DNA of 64,000 nucleotides from Taibaiella chishuiensis (lineage in GTDB: Bacteria; Bacteroidota; Bacteroidia; Chitinophagales; Chitinophagaceae): assembly GCF_003014535.1 (NCBI RefSeq), contig NZ_PYGD01000001.1, positions 1,550,001-1,614,000 of the forward strand, in the 5' to 3' direction. Positions 9,954 through 16,028 of this stretch are shown here, in pieces. Positions within the stretch are counted from its first letter, which is position 1, and each line of letters starts with the position of its first letter. The position numbers and the translations under genes were made by a program. The notes beneath the pieces were generated by a model. The model worked only from the letters and a program-made list of their open reading frames with translations, was not told where the DNA came from and ran no database searches.

Positions 9954-10466
9954 ATGGCTAGATCCTCCAAACGTTACTTATTTCTGGTTGACGACGAACC
10001 GATTCAGAACGAAATGTTGAAAGACTATCTGAACGAACGTTTTCTTTATGACGTAAAAATATTCGACAACGGGGAGGAAGCTTTGAAAAATATGTCGCTG
10101 AACCCGGAGATCGTTGTGCTGGACTACCACCTGAGTGCCCATAACCCGGATGCTAAAAACGGTGTGGAAATCCTCCGGCAGATCAAAGACGGCTACCCGG
10201 CTACCCAGGTGATCGTACTGTCCGGCCAGGACAAGATCGATGTAGCGGTAGATACGATGAAGTACGGGGCCTACGACTATGTTGTAAAAGGAGAGAGTGC
10301 CTTTTCCCGTATCGAAAATGTGATCAATAATGCCAGCGAGCTGCACAAAATGCGTACCATCAACAAGGGCTACCGCAATACCATCCTGATGCTGAGTATT
10401 GTTATCGCCCTGATTACGCTGGGCGCCATTTATTTTATCCTCGTAAAACCCAGGCTGGGCGCATAA
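9954..10466 (+). CDS. Receiver-domain protein with a C-terminal membrane anchor
   Basis: A 170-residue protein. Residues 6-130 are a CheY-like receiver with acidic pair Asp13-Asp14 (LFLVDDEP), phospho-acceptor Asp57 (VVLDYHLS), the conserved serine in VIVLSGQDK and lysine in YDYVVKGES. There is no DNA-binding output domain. After a short linker (ASELHKMRTINKGYRN) the protein ends in one strong membrane helix, about residues 144-164 (ILMLSIVIALITLGAIYFIL), and a short tail KPRLGA. The receiver would face the cytoplasm. It lies 66 bp after the hybrid kinase, which has an HPt domain, so phosphotransfer between them is plausible but not shown. A membrane-anchored single receiver is an uncommon layout. 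Confidence 0.88.
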   Translation: MARSSKRYLFLVDDEPIQNEMLKDYLNERFLYDVKIFDNGEEALKNMSLNPEIVVLDYHLSAHNPDAKNGVEILRQIKDGYPATQVIVLSGQDKIDVAVDTMKYGAYDYVVKGESAFSRIENVINNASELHKMRTINKGYRNTILMLSIVIALITLGAIYFILVKPRLGA

Positions 10467-10483
10467 TTCCCCGCTTTTTCCAT

Positions 10484-10515
10484 AAGCGGCAGGTTGCTCC
10501 GGCAGCCTGCCGCTT
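10484..10515 (+). terminator. Hairpin after the receiver gene
   Basis: Stem AAGCGGCAGG / CCTGCCGCTT with a 12-nt loop, followed by a weak T-rich CTTTATT tract. Confidence 0.6.
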
Positions 10516-10547
10516 CTTTATTGCCATTCCATTCGTCCTCCTTGTTC

Positions 10548-10840
10548 GGCCGGCTAATTGATGAACTCCTTCGCTGGCTGCCCGTTTAATACGGCCAGCT
10601 AACGGATAAGCTCCTTCGCTGCGCTCAGGATGACAGGCTTCCTTCGGTGCTTGATGCTTTGCACGCTGATACGGCCGGCTAAGGGATAAGCTCCTTCGCT
10701 GTTTATCCCTTTAATACGGCCAGCTAACCGGTGAGATCCTTCGCGATGCTCAGGATGACAGGCTCCCTTCGGTGCTTGATGCTTTACCCTTTAATACGGC
10801 CAGCTAACCGGTGAGATCCTTCGCTGCGCTCAGGATGACA
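10548..10840. repeat. Five degenerate copies of an intergenic repeat
   Basis: Units start with (T)ACGGCC(A/G)GCTAA at about 10548, 10591, 10671, 10716 and 10796. They continue with GGTGAGATCCTTCGC or GGATAAGCTCCTTCGCT, and several end in GCGCTCAGGATGACA. Two units also carry CCTTCGGTGCTTGATGCTTT. Unit length varies (about 43-80 bp) because parts are missing, so this is not a CRISPR array. The core TCCTTCGCTGCGCTCAGGATGACA-like segment also has a degraded relative at about 15217-15250. Confidence 0.75.
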
Positions 10841-10914
10841 TCTAACATCTAATATCTAACATCCAATATCTAATATCTCAATACTAACATCTAAATACTA
10901 ATATCTAACATCTA
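10839..10914. repeat. Heptamer-based simple repeat, (ATCTAAC/T)n
   Basis: About ten imperfect copies of ATCTAA(C/T), with variants ATCCAAT and ATACTAA, directly abut the last unit of the preceding repeat patch. The tract is very AT-rich and ends about 75 bp before the first gene of the small secreted protein island. Confidence 0.75.
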
Positions 10915-10990
10915 TAAAATATTTTACCATAAATATTGTAATAATTAATATAGATTTATTAATTTCATGCGAACCAAATTCAGATTGCAC

Positions 10991-11431
10991 ATGAAAAAGT
11001 TATTAACGATTGCCATGCTTTGTTTTATGGCCACCACCGTAATGGGACAGGCCAGGAGTCTTCGTGTCGATAATACGACCAGTTGTACCACCTACTATCG
11101 CATATGGGTAAGGTCTTCGCCTTGTCCTTTTGCCGGTGCGATCAGTAGTGCGCTCATCTCCTTTCCCCCGGGCACTACGGTGTACGCCAATTCGGGCGCA
11201 TTAGGTCTGCCGCCCAATATGTTCTTTATTGCAGCCTATACGTATAACCAGCCGCCTACTTGTACGACACCGCTTACAACCTGGATGATCGGCGATCCCT
11301 GTACCACCTATCCGCTCGTGGTACCCATGTATTCGTTGAACACGGCTTGTGTATTATGCCAGCAGCACTTTGCCCGTTGGATACCGGCGCCGACTGCAGG
11401 CGGCCAGGCCCGGCTTATATTTCATTTATGA
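10991..11431 (+). CDS. Small secreted cysteine-containing protein, divergent member of the island family
   Basis: A 146-residue protein when started at MKKLLTIAML; an upstream in-frame ATG at 10967 would add eight residues before the signal peptide. Cleavage is probable near VMGQA. The mature start LRVDNTTSCTTYYRIW lines up with the LFVNNNxxCDxSLxVY start of the four paralogs downstream, and FPPGTTVYANSGAL lines up with their VPAGTSQAYNNTGAL. The C-terminal half is different and cysteine-rich (ACVLCQQHFARWIP). Function is unknown. It has its own terminator. Confidence 0.72.
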   Translation: MKKLLTIAMLCFMATTVMGQARSLRVDNTTSCTTYYRIWVRSSPCPFAGAISSALISFPPGTTVYANSGALGLPPNMFFIAAYTYNQPPTCTTPLTTWMIGDPCTTYPLVVPMYSLNTACVLCQQHFARWIPAPTAGGQARLIFHL

Positions 11432-11454
11432 TCATTACTTTTTTGTATGTACCC

Positions 11455-11480
11455 AAGGCCACCGGTGGTGGCCTTTTTTT
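11455..11480 (+). terminator. Intrinsic terminator
   Basis: Stem AAGGCCACC / GGTGGCCTT followed by a run of seven T residues, just past the gene ending at 11431. Confidence 0.8.
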
Positions 11481-11622
11481 ATGTGCTCCCGGATAATGCC
11501 CCGCCTATTGCCGGGTGGCATATTATGCCACCCGGTACTGCGACCTTCGGACTTCAATTGTTCTATTTTAATTCACCGTTTTCCCGGTTAAAGGGAAGAC
11601 ATAAAACCAACACGCCTTTCCG

Positions 11623-12009
11623 ATGAAGAAATTATGTTTATCACTTGCCTTTGTTGCCGGCTTTGCCGCAGTATCCTCTGCCAATACCCTGCGGATTCTG
11701 AACCTGAGCAGTTGCCCGTTTTTTGTAGGTACTATAGGTAATGGTTATGTATACGCAACACCGGGTTTCAATAACCTCTATTCCGACCCCTCAGCAGTAC
11801 CCTCGTCTACAGCGCCGGCTACGGCCATCTTCTCCGAGGCTTCGGTACAGCGCGATTATTTTCCCGATGGCTTTGGGGTAAGTATTGCGCAGCCGTATCG
11901 CAGCAGTACCGACATCAATGATTATCCTGCATGTCATGGCGGCACGGCTTATGATGTTTATTGGAATTACAACCCAATAACGCTCGATGCAGTATTGCTC
12001 ATCATGTAA
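11623..12009 (+). CDS. Small secreted protein, second divergent member of the island family
   Basis: A 128-residue protein with signal peptide MKKLCLSLAFVAGFAAVSSA. The mature start TLRILNLSSCPFFV matches the LxVxNxxxC opening strand of its neighbours, but the remainder (FPDGFGVSIAQPYRSS, DYPACHGGTAYDVYWNYNP) is not shared. It has only two mature cysteines. Bases just before the ATG (ACCAACACGCCTTTCC) resemble the pre-ATG segment of the four close paralogs. Function is unknown. Confidence 0.68.
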   Translation: MKKLCLSLAFVAGFAAVSSANTLRILNLSSCPFFVGTIGNGYVYATPGFNNLYSDPSAVPSSTAPATAIFSEASVQRDYFPDGFGVSIAQPYRSSTDINDYPACHGGTAYDVYWNYNPITLDAVLLIM

Positions 12010-12019
12010 TGCATACCGG

Positions 12020-12054
12020 CAGCCCTGGTCGTAAAACGACCGGGGCTGTTTTGT
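12020..12054 (+). terminator. Intrinsic terminator
   Basis: Stem CAGCCCTGGTCGT / ACGACCGGGGCTG with a 3-nt loop followed by TTTTG, just past the gene ending at 12009. Confidence 0.8.
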
Positions 12055-12134
12055 GTCCGGCCGGTCGCTTACTGGCCGGAGATTGGCAAGGGAAGCAGGT
12101 AAAGTAGCCGGACCCGCCTTTGAATTATATAACG

Positions 12135-12170
12135 ACTTTTATGAATTGTTTGGCTGGCCTGATAAAAAAG
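12135..12170 (+). promoter_or_regulatory. Conserved leader motif, copy 1 of 4
   Basis: A 36-nt block beginning ACTTTTATGAATTGTTTGGC and ending GATAAAAAAG, 65 nt before the ATG at 12235. The same block with few changes precedes each of the three following paralogs at 61-66 nt from the ATG. About 30 nt downstream every copy has CAnnTTTG (here CAAATTTG), one mismatch from the Bacteroidota -7 box. Confidence 0.6.
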
Positions 12171-12234
12171 GGGCATACAACCAGGATAAAAAAGGGCAAA
12201 TTTGGTGCTTACCAAACATTTAATCCTTTTTGTT

Positions 12235-12672
12235 ATGAAGAAAATCCTGATGTGCGCTGCGCTGGCCGTGGCTACGGTTCATGCCCATGCAGCGCTGTTT
12301 GTAAACAATAATACCAATTGCGACGTCAGCCTGGAAGTATATGCCAGTGACGCTAACGATCCCCAGGTTTGTGCTTACTTTACCTGGTTTAAAGTGCCTT
12401 CTCATTCATCGCAGGCTTACAATAACCCTGCTGCGCTGAACTGGGCGGGCTGGCTCAAAACCGCCAATGGGCTCAATACACCGGTCGGTCCGATGCTGGC
12501 CAGCGGTACCTGGGATGCGGCCAGTGCCAACCGTTTCCCTGCTCCTCCGGAAGTGGGCAGGCCGGGCTCCTGCGCCCCGGGTACTTTGCTTACCGTGCCG
12601 GCAGGCAGTTGTGGGTACACCATTAGCTGGATCAATGTCGGCGGCGGTAACGTGCTTGTCGATATCAATTAA
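12235..12672 (+). CDS. Small secreted four-cysteine protein, tandem paralog 1
   Basis: A 145-residue protein with signal peptide MKKILMCAALAVATVHAHA. Shared family features: ALFVNNNTNCDVSLEVYAS, a second cysteine before YFTWFKVP, SQAYNN, GTWDAAS, PEVGRPGSCAPG, and the ending GGGNVLVDIN. The four conserved mature cysteines could form two disulfides. The alternating hydrophobic pattern suggests a small beta sandwich. No enzyme motif, lipobox or T9SS sorting domain is visible, so it is probably periplasmic or secreted by another route. The start at MKKIL is set by the signal peptide and by the identical start of the paralogs. Function is unknown. Confidence 0.8.
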   Translation: MKKILMCAALAVATVHAHAALFVNNNTNCDVSLEVYASDANDPQVCAYFTWFKVPSHSSQAYNNPAALNWAGWLKTANGLNTPVGPMLASGTWDAASANRFPAPPEVGRPGSCAPGTLLTVPAGSCGYTISWINVGGGNVLVDIN

Positions 12673-12702
12673 TAAGGACGAAAAAATGATGCTTCAATAG
12701 TA

Positions 12703-12730
12703 ACAAAGCCATCCCCCGGGATGGCTTTGT
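12703..12730 (+). terminator. Intrinsic terminator, shared stem type
   Basis: Stem ACAAAGCCATCCC / GGGATGGCTTTGT. Related AAGCCAyCC / GGrTGGCTT stems follow all four paralogs, so the duplicated unit includes the terminator. Confidence 0.75.
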
Positions 12731-12766
12731 CGTGTATGGCGGGACTGGCGCCTGAATAATATAGCG

Positions 12767-12802
12767 GCTTTTATAAACTGTTTAGCCGGGTTGATAAAAA
12801 AG
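12767..12802 (+). promoter_or_regulatory. Conserved leader motif, copy 2 of 4
   Basis: Begins GCTTTTATAAACTGTTTAGC and ends TTGATAAAAAAG, 66 nt before the ATG at 12868. CATATTTG follows at about 30 nt. Confidence 0.6.
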
Positions 12803-12867
12803 TATCCTTTAACCGGGATAAAAAAAGCATATTTGACTTTTACCAACCACTAAATCTCCTTTTTGTT

Positions 12868-13311
12868 ATGAAGAAAATCCTGATGTGCGCAGCACTGGCG
12901 GTAGCCGCCTTTAATGCCCAGGCCGGCCTGTTTGTAAACAATAATCTTGCCTGCGATATCAGTCTTGATGTATATGCGTCTGAGCCGGGTGCGCCTACCT
13001 GTACCCACTATGTATGGTTTAAAGTACCTGCGGGTAACTCTGTTGCGTACAATAATACAGGTTCGCTTACAGCGGCCGGTTTTGTATGGCGCGATGCTGC
13101 ACTGGGACCATTGACCCCCTTGCCTATTTCCAATGCCGGTATCTGGGATGCCGCCAGCCTGGATCATTATCCGACCACACCAGAAGTGGGCAGGCCCGGC
13201 GCTTGTGCACCTGGCATAATCAGCACCGGTACCTGGGCGTCTTGTCCTTCCTATACGCTTACCTGGACTGCCCTGGGTGGCAATAACGTATTGGTAGAAG
13301 TTAATCCATAA
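12868..13311 (+). CDS. Small secreted four-cysteine protein, tandem paralog 2
   Basis: A 147-residue protein with signal peptide MKKILMCAALAVAAFNAQA. It keeps all family blocks: GLFVNNNLACDISLDVYAS, CTHYVWFKVPAGNSVAYNN, VWRDAALGPLTPLPIS, GIWDAAS, PEVGRPGACAPG, CPSYTLTW and GGNNVLVEVNP. It is closest to paralog 3, including the extra terminal proline. All four conserved cysteines are present. Function is unknown. Confidence 0.8.
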   Translation: MKKILMCAALAVAAFNAQAGLFVNNNLACDISLDVYASEPGAPTCTHYVWFKVPAGNSVAYNNTGSLTAAGFVWRDAALGPLTPLPISNAGIWDAASLDHYPTTPEVGRPGACAPGIISTGTWASCPSYTLTWTALGGNNVLVEVNP

Positions 13312-13337
13312 GACAACTTATTAACCTTCTTTGCCTG

Positions 13338-13366
13338 CAAAGCCACCCGCTAAGGGTGGCTTTGTT
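13338..13366 (+). terminator. Intrinsic terminator, shared stem type
   Basis: Stem CAAAGCCACCC / GGGTGGCTTTG with a 5-nt loop and following TTG-rich tract. Confidence 0.75.
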
Positions 13367-13424
13367 GTTAGCACAGGCGCGTTGCATCCTTTGCTGCGAT
13401 GGGAACGGGCTGAACCGTATACCC

Positions 13425-13460
13425 GCTTTTATAAATTGTTTGACGCGGTTAATGAAAAAG
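13425..13460 (+). promoter_or_regulatory. Conserved leader motif, copy 3 of 4
   Basis: Begins GCTTTTATAAATTGTTTGAC and ends AATGAAAAAG, 64 nt before the ATG at 13524. CATATTTG follows. Confidence 0.6.
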
Positions 13461-13523
13461 CGCAATGCCATCAGGATATAAAATGGCATATTTGGATATT
13501 ACCAACACTTAAACCGTTTTCCA

Positions 13524-13973
13524 ATGAAAAAAATCCTGATGTGCGCAGCCCTGGCTGTAGCCACGATACCCGCTAATGCCGGGCTCTTTGTAAACAATAA
13601 TCTTAGCTGTGACATCAGCCTCGATGTATATGCTTCCGAACCGGGCAGCGGCGCCAGCTGTACGCACGTGGTATGGTTTAAATTAGCTGCAAACAACTCG
13701 GTAGCGTACAACAACACGAACGCGCCCCAGTTGGTGTTTAACGTATGGCGTGACGCCGCGTTGGGACCTTTGGTGCCGCTTCCTATTTCTGCCAATGGTA
13801 TCTGGGACGCTGCCAGCCTGGTACAATATCCCGGTGGTCCGGAGGTGGGCCGGTCTGGCGCTTGTGCACCTGGTACGTTCAGTAGCGGCTACTGGACAGG
13901 CACTTGTCCTACCTATACGCTTAACTGGACCAGCCTGGGTGGCAATAACGTATTAATAGACATTAATCCTTAA
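13524..13973 (+). CDS. Small secreted four-cysteine protein, tandem paralog 3
   Basis: A 149-residue protein with signal peptide MKKILMCAALAVATIPANA. Family blocks: GLFVNNNLSCDISLDVYAS, CTHVVWFKLAANNSVAYNN, VWRDAALGPLVPLPIS, GIWDAAS, PEVGRSGACAPG, CPTYTLNWTSLGGNNVLIDI. It is very close to paralog 2 in its N-terminal two thirds and differs mostly in loops, for example at residues 68-75. Function is unknown. Confidence 0.8.
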   Translation: MKKILMCAALAVATIPANAGLFVNNNLSCDISLDVYASEPGSGASCTHVVWFKLAANNSVAYNNTNAPQLVFNVWRDAALGPLVPLPISANGIWDAASLVQYPGGPEVGRSGACAPGTFSSGYWTGTCPTYTLNWTSLGGNNVLIDINP

Positions 13974-14000
13974 GACGGAGTTTTAGCGTTCTCTGTCTTT

Positions 14001-14026
14001 AAGCCATCCCTTGGGATGGCTTTTTT
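14001..14026 (+). terminator. Intrinsic terminator, shared stem type
   Basis: Stem AAGCCATCCC / GGGATGGCTT with a 2-nt apex, followed by six T residues. Confidence 0.8.
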
Positions 14027-14091
14027 GATGCAGGCCATAGCAGCAGGCTGCCGGAGGCGGAGCTGGAGCGCCGGTGTTGAATAATATATTG

Positions 14092-14127
14092 ACTTTTATA
14101 AACTGTTTTGCCCGCTTGATAAAAAAA
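14092..14127 (+). promoter_or_regulatory. Conserved leader motif, copy 4 of 4
   Basis: Begins ACTTTTATAAACTGTTTTGC and ends TTGATAAAAAAA, 61 nt before the ATG at 14188. CACATTTG follows. Confidence 0.6.
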
Positions 14128-14187
14128 TGACAGGCAACCGGGATAAAAAGACCACATTTGATGTTCACCAACATTAAAACCTTTTTT

Positions 14188-14625
14188 ATGAAAAAAATCC
14201 TGATGGTCGCCCTTGTACTCGTGGCGACGCTTAGTGCCCATGCTGCATTGTTTATAAACAATAACACGGCCTGCGACAGGAGCCTGTATATCTATGCCAG
14301 CGATGCCAACCTGCCCGGGCCCTGCTCTTATTACATCTGGCTTAAAGTACCCGCAGGTACCTCACAGGCTTACAATAATACCGGCGCGCTTAATGCCCCT
14401 GGCTATGTATGGCGCGACGCCAGTGTAGGGCCTGCCGGTTATATCACCATGCAGGCTAATGGCTCCTGGGATGCGGCCAGCTTAACGCCTTATCCCGCTA
14501 CCCCGGAGGTGGGCAGGGCGGGTTCCTGTGCGCCGGGTAATATGGTTACCGTGACGGCAGGTTGTCCTTATATACTTACCTGGACCAGCCTGGGCGGCGG
14601 TAATGTATTGGTCGATATCAATTAA
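14188..14625 (+). CDS. Small secreted four-cysteine protein, tandem paralog 4
   Basis: A 145-residue protein with signal peptide MKKILMVALVLVATLSAHA; an upstream in-frame ATG at 14158 would place ten residues before it and lacks support from the paralogs. Family blocks: ALFINNNTACDRSLYIYAS, CSYYIWLKVPAGTSQAYNN, VWRDASVGP, GSWDAAS, PEVGRAGSCAPG, CPYILTW and GGGNVLVDIN. Its ends resemble paralog 1 while its middle resembles paralogs 2 and 3, which could reflect gene conversion. Function is unknown. Confidence 0.8.
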   Translation: MKKILMVALVLVATLSAHAALFINNNTACDRSLYIYASDANLPGPCSYYIWLKVPAGTSQAYNNTGALNAPGYVWRDASVGPAGYITMQANGSWDAASLTPYPATPEVGRAGSCAPGNMVTVTAGCPYILTWTSLGGGNVLVDIN

Positions 14626-14734
14626 CCACGCCTGTCTTTGCCTCCGGGCTCCATTGCGCAACAGAGGTTGCTGTGTGCCGATAGGTACCCGTTGGTGTTC
14701 ATTCGTAAGACAGCGTCTTTAGCAGCTTTGTATA

Positions 14735-14762
14735 TAAAGCCATCCCCTTGGATGGCTTTATT
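14735..14762 (+). terminator. Intrinsic terminator, shared stem type
   Basis: Stem TAAAGCCATCC / GGATGGCTTTA with a 5-nt loop and a short T-rich tail, 110 bp past paralog 4. This is further from its gene than for the other copies, which suggests an insertion between them. Confidence 0.65.
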
Positions 14763-14836
14763 CATAAATCAAGCAGCATTGCTGAGGGAGGGGAGGACCG
14801 GTTTATTGCTATTCTCGGCCTTATTTAAAACCTGTA

Positions 14837-14866
14837 GGCAACAACATATTGGTGGATATCAATTAG
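14837..14866 (+). pseudogene. C-terminal remnant of a fifth paralog
   Basis: The frame reads GNNILVDIN and stops at TAG, matching the last residues of the array proteins (GGNNVLIDIN, GGGNVLVDIN). The preceding ACCTGTA resembles the CCTGGGT of the paralogs with one base lost. Nothing upstream has the rest of the gene, so this is a decayed or truncated copy. A fragment similar to the mobile-element end lies at about 14768-14790. Confidence 0.6.
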
Positions 14867-14945
14867 GACAAAGTTTGCAGGCTTTTTATGGCCACGGGCG
14901 CAGTACCGCTGTGAGGTAAAAGAAACGGCAGCTCCTGCTGATACC

Positions 14946-15412
14946 GGATCAAGCGGAATTGCTGAGGGAGCCTGCTGATGTGTTCTTATGCTTATTTATT
15001 CAAGGAAAATTAATAGGGAGCACTTAAGCTATCCTGGATAGATAAATATACTGCAATACCAGGTCCTGGCGGGCGAATGTGATCCGGCGAATTTCATTTT
15101 TTCTCGCAGCGAGAAAAAAATAGAGTTAGATTAACCGAATCGCTTTGTCGGCCCCCTATGCTTCTTTGTCTTGTTGTATGATCGGATGTGTCAGTAAAAA
15201 GTGCTCTTCCCCCCGGCGTATCCTGCAAAGGACGTCGCGCTCAGCATGACGGACATGAATCTCGGCTTTAATCCATTCCTTGCTCCTGTTGCCACAGGTT
15301 ATCGGCTGTTCTATTCTTTAGGGGTCAAATTTGTGAAACGTTCCCATTGTAGAAGAAATAAGATGAAATACAAGACATCTTTGATCTGCCCTCCGGCTGC
15401 TCTGCCTGATCC
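14946..15412. mobile_element. Short inverted-repeat element, copy C (467 bp)
   Basis: The left end reads GGATCAAGCGGAATT; the right end, read inward, is GGATCAGGCAGA. Flanks are CTGATACC on the left and ATGATACT on the right, sharing TGATAC, which suggests a decayed 8-bp target duplication. Bases about 14990-15113 are a near-identical reverse complement of 42826-42940 in copy A. No transposase is encoded, so it would move only with help from another element. Confidence 0.6.
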
Positions 15413-15448
15413 ATGATACTTACGACAAGACTACAGCCAGCGCAATAA

Positions 15449-15480
15449 AAAAAGCGACAACGTTACCGTTATCGCTTTTT
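15449..15480 (-). terminator. Intrinsic terminator after tRNA-Gln
   Basis: On the minus strand the stem AAGCGATAAC / GTTGTCGCTT (one G-T pair) is followed by a run of T residues, 4 nt downstream of the tRNA 3' end. Confidence 0.8.
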
Positions 15481-15483
15481 CCG

Positions 15484-15554
15484 TAGTCCAACCAGGATTC
15501 GAACCTAGACAAACAGAACCAAAATCTGTTGTGCTACCATTACACCATTGGACT
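15484..15554 (-). tRNA. tRNA-Gln (anticodon TTG)
   Basis: A 71-nt cloverleaf. The acceptor stem AGTCCAA pairs with TTGGACT, the anticodon stem ACAGA/TCTGT holds loop TTTTGGT with anticodon TTG, and the T arm contains GGTTCGAATCC. CCA is not encoded. It lies downstream of and on the same strand as the membrane protein gene at 15629-15991. Confidence 0.95.
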
Positions 15555-15628
15555 GAAACCCTTGCGGGGTGCAAAGGTAATTACGATTTTTTTCAAAAAC
15601 AAGAAAATGCCGGAAAAAATCAGAAATT

Positions 15629-15991
15629 TTATTGCCATACAAACTTGTACAATACAATCAGTACGCAAAACAATACGGAGGCCATCAATATACCCCTTAC
15701 CGTAAGGTATTTCTTCCTGTTCAGGAAGAAATAAAAAGGAATAAGGTTGGAGATCATCGCCAGTGATATCGCTTTGGAAGCATTGTTCATCATGAACGAA
15801 TTATTGATGCCCGTAAACATACTGATATAATTGGCGAAGGTATAATCGCCAAACCAGAAGAAATAAAGCAAAATGAGCGCCAGCAGCGGGAAAAGCAGGC
15901 CCACCAGGAAGCCTACAACGGCAACATCCGGGCCTTTTTTCTTTTTGTTTACTACCGGGTTATACGGATTCTGATCCGGGGTATGAGCCAT
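15629..15991 (-). CDS. Small membrane protein of unknown function
   Basis: A 120-residue protein with a polar, lysine-rich N-terminus (NPYNPVVNKKKKGPD) and three predicted membrane helices: VAVVGFLVGLLFPLLALILL, a middle helix around AISLAMISNLIPFYFF, and ILMASVLFCVLIVLYKFV. The NRKKY loop between helices 2 and 3 suggests a cytoplasmic face. No family is recognised. It starts 37 bp after the Xaa-Pro aminopeptidase gene on the same strand and precedes tRNA-Gln, so the three may be transcribed together. Confidence 0.75.
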   Translation of the reverse strand: MAHTPDQNPYNPVVNKKKKGPDVAVVGFLVGLLFPLLALILLYFFWFGDYTFANYISMFTGINNSFMMNNASKAISLAMISNLIPFYFFLNRKKYLTVRGILMASVLFCVLIVLYKFVWQ

Positions 15992-16028
15992 AAAGGAATA
16001 AAAATTGAACCTCGTTAATTATAAAAGC

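Noticed and set aside
10548-10914. Possible CRISPR array
   Set aside because: Unit lengths vary, spacers are not distinct sequences of constant size, and no cas gene is nearby. It is a degenerate repeat patch.
15201-15416. 71-codon frame inside element copy C
   Set aside because: No similarity, no signal peptide, and it crosses the right inverted repeat of the element.
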